A stretch of 64,000 nucleotides of DNA from an uncultured Clostridia bacterium. GTDB lineage: Bacteria; Bacillota; Clostridia; UBA1381. Below the pieces are notes generated by a model. The model saw only the letters and a program-made list of their open reading frames with translations, was not told the DNA's origin and ran no database searches. A program made the translations under genes and the position numbers. Below are positions 1 through 8,348 of this stretch, one piece after another (position 1 is the first letter of the stretch; each line of letters begins with the position of its first letter). The stretch covers positions 1-64,000 of the forward strand of contig CAKSUM010000009.1 in the NCBI GenBank assembly GCA_934501535.1. The letters run 5' to 3'.

Positions 1-1
1 C

Positions 2-64
2 AAAGACTGGGGACAAATCCACTCACAGCTTGAAATATTCTTTGCCGATAGATTACCGCAGTAG
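2..64 (+). CDS. 3' end of an unidentified CDS, possibly an IS transposase
   Basis: An open frame enters from the window edge and encodes 20 residues ending in IFFADRLPQ before a TAG stop. The pattern Trp-Gly, then Gln-Leu, then Phe-Phe-x-Asp-Arg-Leu resembles the extreme C-terminus of Mutator/IS256-family transposases as I remember them, but 20 residues are too few to assign. Nothing else of the gene lies in the window. It could equally be the end of an unrelated protein. Confidence 0.35.
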   Translation, partial: KDWGQIHSQLEIFFADRLPQ

Positions 65-97
65 CATAAAACAGCCGCCAAATCAAGGGTGAAATAA

Positions 98-117
98 ACG
101 CCCTCTTGCGAGGGCGC
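98..117. terminator. Short GC-rich hairpin downstream of the edge CDS
   Basis: Inverted repeat CGCCCTC / GAGGGCG with a 4-base loop, about 35 bases after the stop of the edge reading frame. There is no clear T-run on the plus strand, so termination is weakly supported. A second imperfect hairpin follows at about 160-184. The stretch up to 285 holds no other recognisable feature. Confidence 0.35.
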
Positions 118-285
118 CCTTGACATGCCGGCAATTTCATGCTATATTATAACTAAGGACTGAAAGCCGAAATCCGGCTCTCAGCCCACAAAAAACTACT
201 TAGATTATATTATCATTTTGGAGCCAATTTTGAGGTTTACACAAAATGAGGGATTGCCCCAGAAATACCACTCTAAAAATTTTTA

Positions 286-927
286 TCATACATTCGCCGG
301 AAGCCTCGTGACCAATTCTGCCAAATGTGCATCTTCACTTATTTTAACGAAATCTGCATTATCTCCCTCTATGTCTACCACCGTCACCGATGCATTGGAC
401 ACCCACGGAATGTCTTTCATATCATCAAGCGGTCTGTTCTGAAAAACGCACATTGCGGCGCGGATTGGTGTAGCGTGCGTCGCTATAACAACAGTTTTGC
501 CCTCATTTGCCTTTGCGATGCGGCGTATTTCCTTTGTAACGCGCTTTGCAAGGTGTTTAACACTCTCTCCTCCGGTACATTTCGCATTGCCAATATCATT
601 CAAAAAAGTGTTGTAGTCATTACTGTATTTTTTCATAAGTTCGGCAAACGGCAATTCGTCCCAGTCACCGGCATCTATTTCGCGCAGCTCTTTTTCCGGA
701 ATTATCTCAACGCCTGCAAGCTTTGCCGTTTCCTCCCCGGTTCTGAATGCACGCTGTAAATCGCTTGCATAAACAACATCGGGCTTAAAATTTTCGTTTA
801 TGTACTCTGCCGTCAGCTTCGCCTGCTTTATTCCGATGTCATTAAGCGGTGAATTTCCCTGTCCGGTAAACGTCCTTGCCTCATTCGACTTGCTCATTCC
901 ATGACGAACTAAAATAATCCTTGTCAT
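286..927 (-). CDS. Histidine phosphatase family protein (phosphoglycerate mutase-like)
   Basis: A 213-residue protein of the histidine phosphatase superfamily. The N-terminal RHG motif (residues 8-10) carries the phosphorylated His, Arg59 in the SDLQRA segment and Glu83 fit the phosphate pocket and acid, and the second catalytic His is H151 in the THATP segment. Length and motifs match single-domain bacterial enzymes annotated as GpmB- or CobC-like. The substrate cannot be told from sequence; such proteins dephosphorylate sugar phosphates, nucleotides or cobalamin precursors. It lies 75 bases downstream of the phosphoglucomutase gene on the same strand with no terminator seen between them, so it is probably cotranscribed. 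That favours a role in sugar phosphate metabolism, but this is inference. Confidence 0.88.
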   Translation of the reverse strand: MTRIILVRHGMSKSNEARTFTGQGNSPLNDIGIKQAKLTAEYINENFKPDVVYASDLQRAFRTGEETAKLAGVEIIPEKELREIDAGDWDELPFAELMKKYSNDYNTFLNDIGNAKCTGGESVKHLAKRVTKEIRRIAKANEGKTVVIATHATPIRAAMCVFQNRPLDDMKDIPWVSNASVTVVDIEGDNADFVKISEDAHLAELVTRLPANV

Positions 928-1002
928 ATATTTTTTCCCTCCAAATTTTTTTGGTCATGCCATGAAAGTTATATCTTCACAGCATGACCGATTTTATTTC
1001 TT

Positions 1003-2700
1003 TTATATATGCATCTGAGCCTTTACATCTTCGCTGAGTTTATCTATCAGCGCATTGCCGTTTTCCATGCTGTCTGCGCATGTGCCGATATAAAGCTTGA
1101 TTTTGGGTTCGGTTCCGGACGGACGAATTATAAAATATGTCTTTCCGTCATCAAGCTCGTATTTCAGTACATTTGACTTCGGCAGTCCTGTTTCATCATG
1201 CTCAAAGTCGGTAATCTTATCTACTTTCATGCCGACAGCTTCAGTAATCGGAGTTTTTCTTATGTCGACAAGAATTTTTGACATTTTTTCCATTCCGTCC
1301 TTTCCGGGCATAGTGAACGAAATTGTTCTCTCGGCATAATATCCGTATTTTTTATAGATATTCTGCAGTGCGTCATACAGCGTCATTCCCTTTGTTCTGT
1401 AATACGCAGCCATTTCGGCAATAAGCATTGTTGCAACAACACCGTCTTTATCGCGCGCGTGGTTTCCTACAAGATAACCGTAGCTCTCTTCAAATCCGAT
1501 TAAGAACGTATGGTTTTTCTTTTCGGTAAACTCGGTCATCTTTTCACCGATATATTTAAATCCGGTCAAAAGACTCATAATTTCAATACCGTATGCCTTT
1601 GCAATTGCAGACGCAAGCTCTGTAGTAACGATAGTTTTTATTACAACTCCGTTTGACGGCAGCTTGCCTTGCTCTTTGCGTGCACGCAAAATGTATTCAA
1701 CAAGCAGTGCGCCTGTTTGGTTTCCCGTCAGGGTGCGATATACTCCGTCGGAATCACGAACAACTATTCCCACGCGGTCGCAGTCCGGGTCTGTTCCTAT
1801 TATCAAATCAACATCATTTTTCTTAGCAAGCTCGATAGCAAGCGCAAAGCCTTCGGCATTCTCCGGATTTGGGGATTTAACAGTCGAGAAATTGCCGTCC
1901 TCATTATCTTGCTCCTTAACAACAAGAACATTTTTAAATCCAATACGCTTCAATATCTCTTTTATCGGTCTTGCACCCGTTCCGTGAAACGGCGTATATA
2001 CAAGCTTCATTGTATCCGCTACTGCATACACGGCATCAGGGTTGATCTGCTGGGTTTTAATTGTCTGAAGAAATTTCTCATTAAGCTCCGGGCCTACAAT
2101 TTCTACCAGTCCCTTACTCTGCGCGTCTTCAAGCGGCATAACTTTAACGTCATCAAACACATCATACTGCGCAATCGCGTCAATCACAATCTGCGCCGCA
2201 TCTGGCGGAAGCTGTCCTCCGTCCGGGCCGTACACCTTAAATCCGTTATACTCTTTCGGGTTATGGCTCGCCGTAATCATAACTCCGGCTCCGCAGCCCA
2301 TTTCCCGAATACCGAACGATACCTCGGGAACAGAGTGAACAGTGTCAAAAAGATATGCCTTTACTCCGTTTGCAGCAAGCGTCTTTGCGGTTTCTTCAGC
2401 AAAAATGCGCGAAAAATTACGCGTATCATATCCGATAAGTACACCCTTTTCGCTCGCATCTTCCTTTTCAACATACCTTGCAACTCCTTGTGCGGCACGT
2501 CTTACATTGTATATATTCATTCTGTTTTTGCCGATACCCAAAATTCCGCGCATACCTGCCGTACCAAATTCCAGTTCACGGTAAAAACGTTCTTCTATTT
2601 CCTTTTCATCTCCTGCTATACTGCGAAGCTCCTGTTTTTCTTCATCAGAAAGCATACTTGAATTAAGCCATCTCTCATAATCAGTTCTGTAGTCAGACAT
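1003..2700 (-). CDS. pgcA: Phospho-sugar mutase (phosphoglucomutase/phosphomannomutase)
   Basis: A 565-residue alpha-D-phosphohexomutase that interconverts 1- and 6-phosphates of glucose or mannose in the cytoplasm. The catalytic phosphoserine is S145 in the TASHNP motif, the magnesium loop DPDCDR lies near residue 300, and the phosphate-binding RPSGTEP motif is close to the C-terminus. Length fits the PgcA branch of Firmicutes rather than the shorter GlmM (about 450). It is the first gene of a two-gene unit with the histidine phosphatase and has its own sigma-A promoter. The product would link glycolysis (pgi is nearby) with UDP-glucose for glycolipid and wall polymers. Confidence 0.93.
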   Translation of the reverse strand: MSDYRTDYERWLNSSMLSDEEKQELRSIAGDEKEIEERFYRELEFGTAGMRGILGIGKNRMNIYNVRRAAQGVARYVEKEDASEKGVLIGYDTRNFSRIFAEETAKTLAANGVKAYLFDTVHSVPEVSFGIREMGCGAGVMITASHNPKEYNGFKVYGPDGGQLPPDAAQIVIDAIAQYDVFDDVKVMPLEDAQSKGLVEIVGPELNEKFLQTIKTQQINPDAVYAVADTMKLVYTPFHGTGARPIKEILKRIGFKNVLVVKEQDNEDGNFSTVKSPNPENAEGFALAIELAKKNDVDLIIGTDPDCDRVGIVVRDSDGVYRTLTGNQTGALLVEYILRARKEQGKLPSNGVVIKTIVTTELASAIAKAYGIEIMSLLTGFKYIGEKMTEFTEKKNHTFLIGFEESYGYLVGNHARDKDGVVATMLIAEMAAYYRTKGMTLYDALQNIYKKYGYYAERTISFTMPGKDGMEKMSKILVDIRKTPITEAVGMKVDKITDFEHDETGLPKSNVLKYELDDGKTYFIIRPSGTEPKIKLYIGTCADSMENGNALIDKLSEDVKAQMHI

Positions 2701-2735
2701 ATTACAAAATTCCTCTCTTACTTTTTTCTATCATT

Positions 2736-2764
2736 ATTATATCCTATATCGCAATAATTTTCAA
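2736..2764 (-). promoter_or_regulatory. Sigma-A promoter of the phosphoglucomutase gene
   Basis: On the minus strand TTGAAA (2759-2764) is followed by exactly 17 bases and TATAAT (2736-2741). The start codon of the mutase is about 36 bases downstream, with a GAGG ribosome binding site. Confidence 0.75.
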
Positions 2765-2839
2765 CTATTTTTAACTTTTTTTAATAAATATTATGCAATA
2801 ATGCGGAACAATGAATTTCCACGAGGAAAATTTATGTAT

Positions 2840-2877
2840 AAAAAGCTACGGCAAAACATCGTTACGCCGCAGCTTTT
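2840..2877 (-). terminator. Rho-independent terminator facing the minus strand
   Basis: AAAAGCT-x-CGGC pairs with GCCG-x-AGCTTTT around a 13-base loop, followed on the minus strand by a run of T. It would stop transcripts coming from thrC about 265 bases upstream. Confidence 0.7.
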
Positions 2878-2880
2878 TGA

Positions 2881-3079
2881 TTACATTTTATATACGGGAA
2901 TATAACCCCAGGCCTTTGCAAGCTCAGAAAACAGATTTTTTTCAAAGTTTTAGCAAGCAATAATCATTATTTTTTCAGATATGTTGTAAAAAGAGTTCTG
3001 AGTTCGCGTCAGGTGCCGCAACACTATCTGCAAATAACGAAATCGAACTTATTGTAAATATAGTCGCTAATAATATTTT
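2881..3079 (-). pseudogene. Possible remnant of a small secreted protein gene
   Basis: This gap between thrC and the phosphoglucomutase promoter holds two short coding-like fragments in different frames on the minus strand. The first (about 2975-3079) has a stop, then a hydrophobic run and FADSVAAPDAN, which looks like a signal peptide with its cleavage site but has no start codon. The second (2881-2946) reads FSELAKAWGYIPVYKM then stop. The pair suggests a decayed short exported protein. No family is recognised and the region could simply be non-coding. Confidence 0.28.
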
Positions 3080-3107
3080 TTATGGGGTTAATTCTTTTCC
3101 ACATTAT

Positions 3108-3142
3108 AATTATACCCATCGTTTTTACCGATGGGTATAATT
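3108..3142. repeat. Perfect 14-base inverted repeat at the thrC stop codon
   Basis: AATTATACCCATCG is followed after 7 bases by its exact complement, overlapping the first base of the thrC stop codon. There is no T-run on the minus strand, so it is not a classical terminator. It could be an mRNA 3'-end stabilising hairpin. Confidence 0.6.
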
Positions 3143-4644
3143 TATCCGATTTGTAAAAATTCGTTTACAACTTGAGTCATACGGTCTTTCTCGCACACCG
3201 TATCAAACAGCTTTAATTTATTCTTCAGTTCAGCAAGTGATTTCGGAATATCCGTTCTGCTGATTTGCGACAGCTCGGAAAGCAATGTAAATTCATCTTT
3301 TCCTGCAACATATCCATGACCGTTAAGGGCAATCAGCACACTTTGACTGAATTTAAACGGACTTGCGGTTGACGCAATTATTGTCTTTGTGTTATCACCC
3401 GTTTTTTGAACATAAGCGTCATAAACCGACATGGCAACAGCAGTATGAGTATCTATGACATATCCGAACTCATCATAACACTTTTTAATTGCCTGCATTG
3501 TGTCGCTGTCATCCGCATATCCGGCACTGAAAATACTTTCCATTTTACTTTTTATTTCCGTGCTTACTTCATATTTACCGTCTTGCGCCAGTTTTTTCAT
3601 CAAACCGTTTATCATTTCATCGTCATTTCCGGACAAATCATATAAAAATCTTTCCAGATTGCTCGAAATCAAAATATCCATCGACGGCGAAATTGTTGTA
3701 TGGAAATCCCTGTTTTTATTATATATACCTGTGTTGATAAAGTCTGTGAGGACATTATTTTTATTTGAAGCACAGATAAATCTGTTTATGGGAAGCCCCA
3801 TTTTATATGCATAATATGCCGCAAGAATGTTACCGAAATTCCCCGTAGGCACAACAACATTGATTTTTTCACCGGACACGATTTCGCCGCCGTCAATCAT
3901 ATCCGCATACGCGGAAAAATAATACACAATCTGCGGCACAAGGCGTCCCCAGTTTATTGAATTGGCACTTGAAAGTTTATAATTGTTTTCAGCCAAAAAT
4001 TTGTTGTAATCCTCATCGGTAAAAATGCGTTTAACTCCGTTCTGCGCGTCATCAAAATTGCCCGAAACCGCAGCTACACCGACATTTTCGCCTTCCTGAG
4101 TAATCATTTGAAGCTTTTGTATTTCCGACACTCCGTTATCCGGATAGAACACAATTATGCGTGTTCCGCCGACATCGCGAAATCCCTCAAGCGCCGCTTT
4201 ACCGGTATCGCCCGATGTTGCAACCAAAATTACAACCTCATGATTTTCATTTGTTTTTTTCATGGAGGCAGTCAGAAGATGCGGCAGGATTTGCAGCGCC
4301 ATATCCTTGAACGCACATGTCGGACCGTGCCAAAGCTCCAGCACATACTTGCTGTCATTGAGCTTATAAACGGGCGCAATATTATCCGTTTCAAATTTTT
4401 CCTTTGTATAGGCACTGTCTATGCAGTTCTTCAGTTCCTCATCCGTAAAATCAGTCAGAAATTTCGACAAAATTGTATATGCCCTCTGTCTGTAATTTAA
4501 TTTTGCCAGACTGTTGATTTCTTCAGCCGTAATTTTCGGAACAGAGTCGGGCACAAACAGTCCGCCCTCGTCTGACAGTCCTTTTTTTATCGCTTCGGCA
4601 GCAGTAATCGAGATTTTACTGTTGCGCGTACTTCTGTAATGCAT
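3142..4644 (-). CDS. thrC: Threonine synthase
   Basis: A 500-residue PLP enzyme converting O-phospho-L-homoserine to threonine. The Schiff-base lysine is K113 in the segment HGPTCAFKDMA, a signature of the long (type II, fungal/enterobacterial-like) threonine synthases. The N-terminus MHYRSTR is also typical of that group, and the glycine-rich phosphate loop SGDTGKAA follows near residue 145. It is the last gene of a probable operon pgi - P-loop protein - thrC; the gap to the upstream gene is 21 bases. No homoserine kinase or dehydrogenase gene is present in the window. No leader-type regulator is seen directly upstream. Confidence 0.95.
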   Translation of the reverse strand: MHYRSTRNSKISITAAEAIKKGLSDEGGLFVPDSVPKITAEEINSLAKLNYRQRAYTILSKFLTDFTDEELKNCIDSAYTKEKFETDNIAPVYKLNDSKYVLELWHGPTCAFKDMALQILPHLLTASMKKTNENHEVVILVATSGDTGKAALEGFRDVGGTRIIVFYPDNGVSEIQKLQMITQEGENVGVAAVSGNFDDAQNGVKRIFTDEDYNKFLAENNYKLSSANSINWGRLVPQIVYYFSAYADMIDGGEIVSGEKINVVVPTGNFGNILAAYYAYKMGLPINRFICASNKNNVLTDFINTGIYNKNRDFHTTISPSMDILISSNLERFLYDLSGNDDEMINGLMKKLAQDGKYEVSTEIKSKMESIFSAGYADDSDTMQAIKKCYDEFGYVIDTHTAVAMSVYDAYVQKTGDNTKTIIASTASPFKFSQSVLIALNGHGYVAGKDEFTLLSELSQISRTDIPKSLAELKNKLKLFDTVCEKDRMTQVVNEFLQIG

Positions 4645-4665
4645 CTGAGATTTCCTTTCAACGGT

Positions 4666-5076
4666 TTATTTTACGTACTTTTTGATATATTCTGGAGCCT
4701 CGTCCTTATCAACAGATACCGAAAATTCAAAATTAATATCAAATTTCTTTCCGAGTTCCTCCACTCTTGTAAGGAATTGTTCAAAGCCTTCCGTATTCTT
4801 TACTATTTTTAATGTGCCGTCAACAAAAATATTTGTAATATCAAAATTTCCGCTTACAATTCCGCAGATAAAGCCAAAAAATTCATTCCATGACGCAATT
4901 TCAAAATCCGACGTATCCGCCATTCTTACTTTTGATGTTATATTATACATATTTTGAGAGGTATTATTGCTGATAAATACAACATTACCGTCTGCATTTA
5001 CCGCCGACGCATTAACATTGTCAATCAATACCTTTGTTTTACCTGTTCCTTTTTTTCCGATTAGAAGCTCTACCAT
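4666..5076 (-). CDS. Small P-loop NTPase-like protein of unknown function
   Basis: I take the ATG at 5074-5076 as the start because a strong AAAGGAGGA site precedes it; longer readings overlap the end of pgi without a ribosome binding site. The 136-residue product starts MVELLIGKKGTGKT, so a Walker A loop lies at residues 7-14. No clear Walker B aspartate pair is visible, although IFVDGT around residue 82 is a candidate. It may bind ATP or GTP without being a full AAA or RecA domain. It is sandwiched between pgi (34 bases) and thrC (21 bases), which suggests coexpression with both, but I do not recognise the family. Confidence 0.75.
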   Translation of the reverse strand: MVELLIGKKGTGKTKVLIDNVNASAVNADGNVVFISNNTSQNMYNITSKVRMADTSDFEIASWNEFFGFICGIVSGNFDITNIFVDGTLKIVKNTEGFEQFLTRVEELGKKFDINFEFSVSVDKDEAPEYIKKYVK

Positions 5077-5110
5077 TTCGAGTTCCTCCTTTAAATTTAT
5101 TTTGTTTCTC

Positions 5111-6478
5111 TTATTCGCCGAGTCTTTGTTCAAGAGCGGTTTTTTCCGACTCATAACCCGGCTTTCCGAGAAGCGCAAACATGTTCTTTTTATATGCCTC
5201 AACGCCCGGCTGATTAAACGGATTTACACCCAAAAGATAGCCGGAAATTCCGCATGCTTTTTCAAAGAAGTATACCAGCATACCGAAATTATACGCATCA
5301 AGCTTCGGTACCGTTACCGAAAGCTGCGGTACGCCGCCGTCGGTATGTGCAAGACACACGCCGTCCGATGCCTTTTTATTAACAAAGCTCATGTTTTTGC
5401 CTGCCAGGAAGTTCAAGCCGTCGATGTTTTCTGCATCCTCTTTAATTACAATATCTTTTGTAGGTTCTGAAACCAAAATTGCAGTTTCAAACAGCATTCT
5501 CTGTCCTTCCTGAATATATTGACCCATTGAATGCAAATCGGTTGAAAAATCTGCAGCCGCCGGGAAAATACCTTTATTGTCCTTGCCTTCCGATTCGCCG
5601 AAAAGCTGTTTCCACCACTCGCCGAAATAGTGCAGTGCCGGTTCAAAATTAACCATCATTTCTACGTTTTTGCCTTTTCTCAAAAGAGCATTTCTGACAA
5701 CCGCATACTGATAACATTCATTTTCCTCAACATTCGGATTTGCGTAAAGCTCCTGCGCGTCCTTCGCACCGTTCATCATTGCGTCGATGTCAATGCCTGC
5801 CGCCGCAATAGGCAAAAGTCCCACCGCTGTCAGCACGGAGTATCTTCCGCCGACATCATCGCTTATTACAAAGCTTTCATAGCCTTCTGAATCTGCCAGA
5901 TTCTTCAGTGCGCCGCGTTTTGCGTCGGTTGTTGCGTAAATACGTTTTTTTGCTTCTTCTTTTCCGTACTTCTTTTCAAGCAGTTCGCGGAAAATTCTGA
6001 AAGCTATTGCCGGCTCGGTAGTTGTGCCGGATTTTGAAATTACGTTAACCGAAAAATCTTTTCCGTCGATATACTCCAAAAGGTCGGCAAGATATGTCGA
6101 GCTTATGCTGTTGCCGGCATATACAATCGCCGGACCGTTTCTTTTTTCTTTATCAAGAGAATTATAGAAAGTATGGCTGAGCATTTCAATAGCCGCTCTC
6201 GCGCCCAGATATGAACCGCCGATACCTATTACTACCAAAACATCGCTGTCGCTGCGGATTTTTTCCGTCGCTTTTTTAATGCGTGCAAATTCCTCCTTAT
6301 CATAGTCCGACGGAAGATTTACCCAGCCCAAAAAGTCATTGCCGGCTCCCGTTTTATTATGAATCATCTCATGCGCCGCTTTTACATATTCTTTCATACC
6401 CTCAATTTCGTGTTCTGAAACAAAGGGGAGCGCTTTTTTATAACTGAAACTGATTTTTTCCACTTTAGGTTCCTCCAA
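5111..6478 (-). CDS. pgi: Glucose-6-phosphate isomerase
   Basis: A 455-residue enzyme interconverting glucose-6-phosphate and fructose-6-phosphate. The sugar phosphate motif VIGIGGSYLGARAA is near residue 83, VISKSGTTTEPA near residue 150, and the C-terminal region GVNPFNQPGVEAYK holds the catalytic lysine. Length is typical for the short bacterial Pgi (about 450). It is the promoter-proximal gene of the pgi - P-loop - thrC unit. No oddities are seen. Confidence 0.95.
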   Translation of the reverse strand: MEEPKVEKISFSYKKALPFVSEHEIEGMKEYVKAAHEMIHNKTGAGNDFLGWVNLPSDYDKEEFARIKKATEKIRSDSDVLVVIGIGGSYLGARAAIEMLSHTFYNSLDKEKRNGPAIVYAGNSISSTYLADLLEYIDGKDFSVNVISKSGTTTEPAIAFRIFRELLEKKYGKEEAKKRIYATTDAKRGALKNLADSEGYESFVISDDVGGRYSVLTAVGLLPIAAAGIDIDAMMNGAKDAQELYANPNVEENECYQYAVVRNALLRKGKNVEMMVNFEPALHYFGEWWKQLFGESEGKDNKGIFPAAADFSTDLHSMGQYIQEGQRMLFETAILVSEPTKDIVIKEDAENIDGLNFLAGKNMSFVNKKASDGVCLAHTDGGVPQLSVTVPKLDAYNFGMLVYFFEKACGISGYLLGVNPFNQPGVEAYKKNMFALLGKPGYESEKTALEQRLGE

Positions 6479-6504
6479 TTGTGTAAATATATTTTCTCAT
6501 TTCT

Positions 6505-6533
6505 ATTTTAATACAAATTCATGTATAAATCAA
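6505..6533 (-). promoter_or_regulatory. Sigma-A promoter of the pgi operon
   Basis: On the minus strand TTGATT (6528-6533), 17 bases, then TAAAAT (6505-6510), about 27 bases before the pgi start codon. The region up to 6624 is very AT-rich and also has to hold the divergent smpB promoter. A TATACT at about 6589 on the plus strand has no convincing -35 box. Confidence 0.65.
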
Positions 6534-6624
6534 GTTTTTTTTGTAAATTTTTCATTAATCTATTTTATTTTTTCATAATTTATGATATACTTATATCAAA
6601 ACCACCTCAAAAGGAGGATTTGAC

Positions 6625-7086
6625 TTGGAAAATACAAAGACTCTTGCGCAAAACAAAAAAGCAAGACACGATTATTTTATTATCGAAACCATCGAATGCG
6701 GAATTGAGCTTTTCGGCACGGAAGTAAAATCAATCCGTCTCGGCAAGGTAAATATAGCGGACGCATATGCTTCGGTCGATAACGGCGAGGTGTTCGTAAA
6801 GGGCATGAACATCAGTCCGTACGAGCAGGGAAATATCTTCAACCGCGACCCTCTGCGCCACAAAAAGCTCCTGCTGCACAAAAACGAAATCCGCCGTCTT
6901 ATCGGCGAGGTAAAGCAGTCCGGATATGCGCTTATTCCGCTTTCGGTTTATCTGAAAGGCTCACGCGTCAAGGTTGCGCTGGGCATATGCAAGGGCAAAA
7001 AGCTCTATGACAATCGCGCAGACCTGCAAACGCGTGACGCAAAGCGAAACATGGACAGAGCCTTTAAAGAACAGAACAGCAGATAA
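6625..7086 (+). CDS. smpB: SsrA-binding protein SmpB
   Basis: A 153-residue tmRNA-binding protein acting in trans-translation. Hallmarks are the N-terminal NKKARHDYFI, the GTEVKSIR strand and the C-terminal basic tail with RDAKRNMDRA. The start is a TTG at 6625, fixed by the AAGGAGG site 7-8 bases upstream; the next in-frame ATG would delete conserved residues. No tmRNA gene was recognised downstream in this window. The gene stands alone between divergent pgi and a convergent DUF378 gene. Confidence 0.95.
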   Translation: MENTKTLAQNKKARHDYFIIETIECGIELFGTEVKSIRLGKVNIADAYASVDNGEVFVKGMNISPYEQGNIFNRDPLRHKKLLLHKNEIRRLIGEVKQSGYALIPLSVYLKGSRVKVALGICKGKKLYDNRADLQTRDAKRNMDRAFKEQNSR

Positions 7087-7098
7087 CAATACGCAAAA

Positions 7099-7134
7099 GG
7101 AGTGTGACAAAACTTCTTCATTTTGCCACACTCC
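7099..7134 (-). terminator. Terminator of the DUF378 gene (possibly bidirectional)
   Basis: GGAGTGTG pairs with CACACTCC, extended inward by CAAAA/TTTTG. On the minus strand it is followed by TTTTG; on the plus strand no T-run is present, so it fits the convergent DUF378 gene best. Confidence 0.65.
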
Positions 7135-7159
7135 CCCGAGGTTTCATAAAAACACCGTT

Positions 7160-7369
7160 TTACTTTTCTTTCGGCGTTTTGTCCTTGAACAAAATCCCTA
7201 TTGCCCACAGTCCCGCAATTCCGACAAGTGTGAAAATAATTCTTGACAGCACCGCATCCTGTCCTCCGAACAATGCGCCTACTATATCAAATTTGAATAT
7301 TCCGACACTTCCCCAGTTTATTGCGCCGATTATCACCAGCGTCAATGCAATATTATCAATCGTATTCAT
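7160..7369 (-). CDS. DUF378 family small membrane protein
   Basis: A 69-residue protein with two hydrophobic segments (about residues 8-28 and 40-61) and the signature INWGSVGIFKFDIVGALFGG, which matches the DUF378/YuzA family of small membrane proteins. Its function is unknown. The start codon follows an AAGGAGAT site. It forms a single-gene unit convergent to smpB. Confidence 0.85.
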   Translation of the reverse strand: MNTIDNIALTLVIIGAINWGSVGIFKFDIVGALFGGQDAVLSRIIFTLVGIAGLWAIGILFKDKTPKEK

Positions 7370-7485
7370 AAAAATCTCCTTTCATAAGCCTCTTTTTTGG
7401 GGTCTTATTTTTTTACATTAATATTATTCACCGATTTATCATAATATATTATTGCTTTCCTGAATAAATATAAACGAGGTGAAAT

Positions 7486-7899
7486 ATGAAAAAAATGTAT
7501 TTATTAACCATTGCTTTAATTTTATTGATTGCGTCGGGATTTTTGTTTTTTTCACGCGATACCGACGCTGCAAACGCACAGTTTCTTTCATCATACGGAA
7601 TAGTGATTAATTCCAAGCCCGTATCGTTTGAGGAAATTACCATACCGGCAGAATTTGACGAAATGTATTCACAGTACAACATGATGCAGATTGAGTGCGG
7701 ACTCGACCTGTATCCCGTACGCGGAAAAAATGCCGTACGCTATACATATGAAATCATGAATATGCCTGACGGCGACGGCAAAACCGTATATGCAAATGTC
7801 ATCTGCGTGCGCGGAAAGCCTGTCGCCGGAGATGTTACATGCCCGTCTCTTGACGGCTTCACCAAGCCCTTGAATTTCCTCTCGGAATTACAAGATTGA
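7486..7899 (+). CDS. DUF4830-like exported or membrane-anchored protein
   Basis: A 137-residue protein with an N-terminal hydrophobic segment (residues 5-22) that works as a signal peptide or anchor. The remainder, with FLSSYGI, FDEMYSQYNMMQ, RYTYEIMN and GDVTCPSLDGF, resembles the DUF4830 domain found in Clostridia; that assignment rests on memory of the family pattern. The function is unknown. The start ATG follows GAGGTG. Its last 12 bases overlap the convergent spoVAC gene. Confidence 0.7.
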   Translation: MKKMYLLTIALILLIASGFLFFSRDTDAANAQFLSSYGIVINSKPVSFEEITIPAEFDEMYSQYNMMQIECGLDLYPVRGKNAVRYTYEIMNMPDGDGKTVYANVICVRGKPVAGDVTCPSLDGFTKPLNFLSELQD

Positions 7900-8325
7900 C
7901 AAAACCCAGTACCATATTCCTGCGACGAATGCCGCACTTACGCCGTAAACTATAACCGGGCCGGCAATTGTGAAAATTTTAGTTCCCACTCCCATAACAA
8001 ACCCCTCTGTCCGCGCCTCAATTGCCGGTGACGCCACCGAATTGGCAAAGCCGGTTATCGGCACAATCGTTCCGGCACCGGCATGCTTGGCAAGCTTCGG
8101 GTAAATGTCAAGTCCCGTGAGCAGCACCCCAAGGAAAATCAGCGTAATCGATACGGCGTTAGCCGTCATTTCTTCGTCCAGTCCGGCGGAACGGTACAGC
8201 GTAAAAAGGACTTGTCCCACGGTACATATCGCACCGCCGAACAAAAATGCCTTTAAACAGTCCGCCGCCGTATTCGACGGCGGCGCTTTTTTATCCGCAA
8301 ATTTTTTGTATTCCTTTTTGTCCAA
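7888..8325 (-). CDS. spoVAC: Stage V sporulation protein AC
   Basis: A 145-residue membrane protein of the SpoVA channel that moves dipicolinic acid into the spore. After a short charged N-terminus come KAFLFGGAICTVGQ and three more hydrophobic segments, and the conserved GAGTIVPITGFANSV loop is present. The N-terminal YKKFADKKAPPSNTAADCLKA favours SpoVAC over its paralogue SpoVAE. It lies 23 bases downstream of sigE on the same strand. Unusually, no spoVAD or spoVAE follows; the next gene is convergent. Confidence 0.85.
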   Translation of the reverse strand: MDKKEYKKFADKKAPPSNTAADCLKAFLFGGAICTVGQVLFTLYRSAGLDEEMTANAVSITLIFLGVLLTGLDIYPKLAKHAGAGTIVPITGFANSVASPAIEARTEGFVMGVGTKIFTIAGPVIVYGVSAAFVAGIWYWVLSIL

Positions 8326-8348
8326 TACAAAATCATTCCTTTCTGTAT

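Noticed and set aside
1669..2661. 330-codon plus-strand open frame
   Set aside because: Antisense to the phosphoglucomutase gene, with no ribosome binding site and low-complexity, His/Cys/Phe-rich composition typical of a shadow frame.
3108..3142. Intrinsic terminator at the thrC stop
   Set aside because: The stem is strong, but no T-run follows on the minus strand; listed as an inverted repeat.
7087..7160. tmRNA gene next to smpB
   Set aside because: Only a short hairpin is present; no tRNA-like ends or tag-coding frame are seen.
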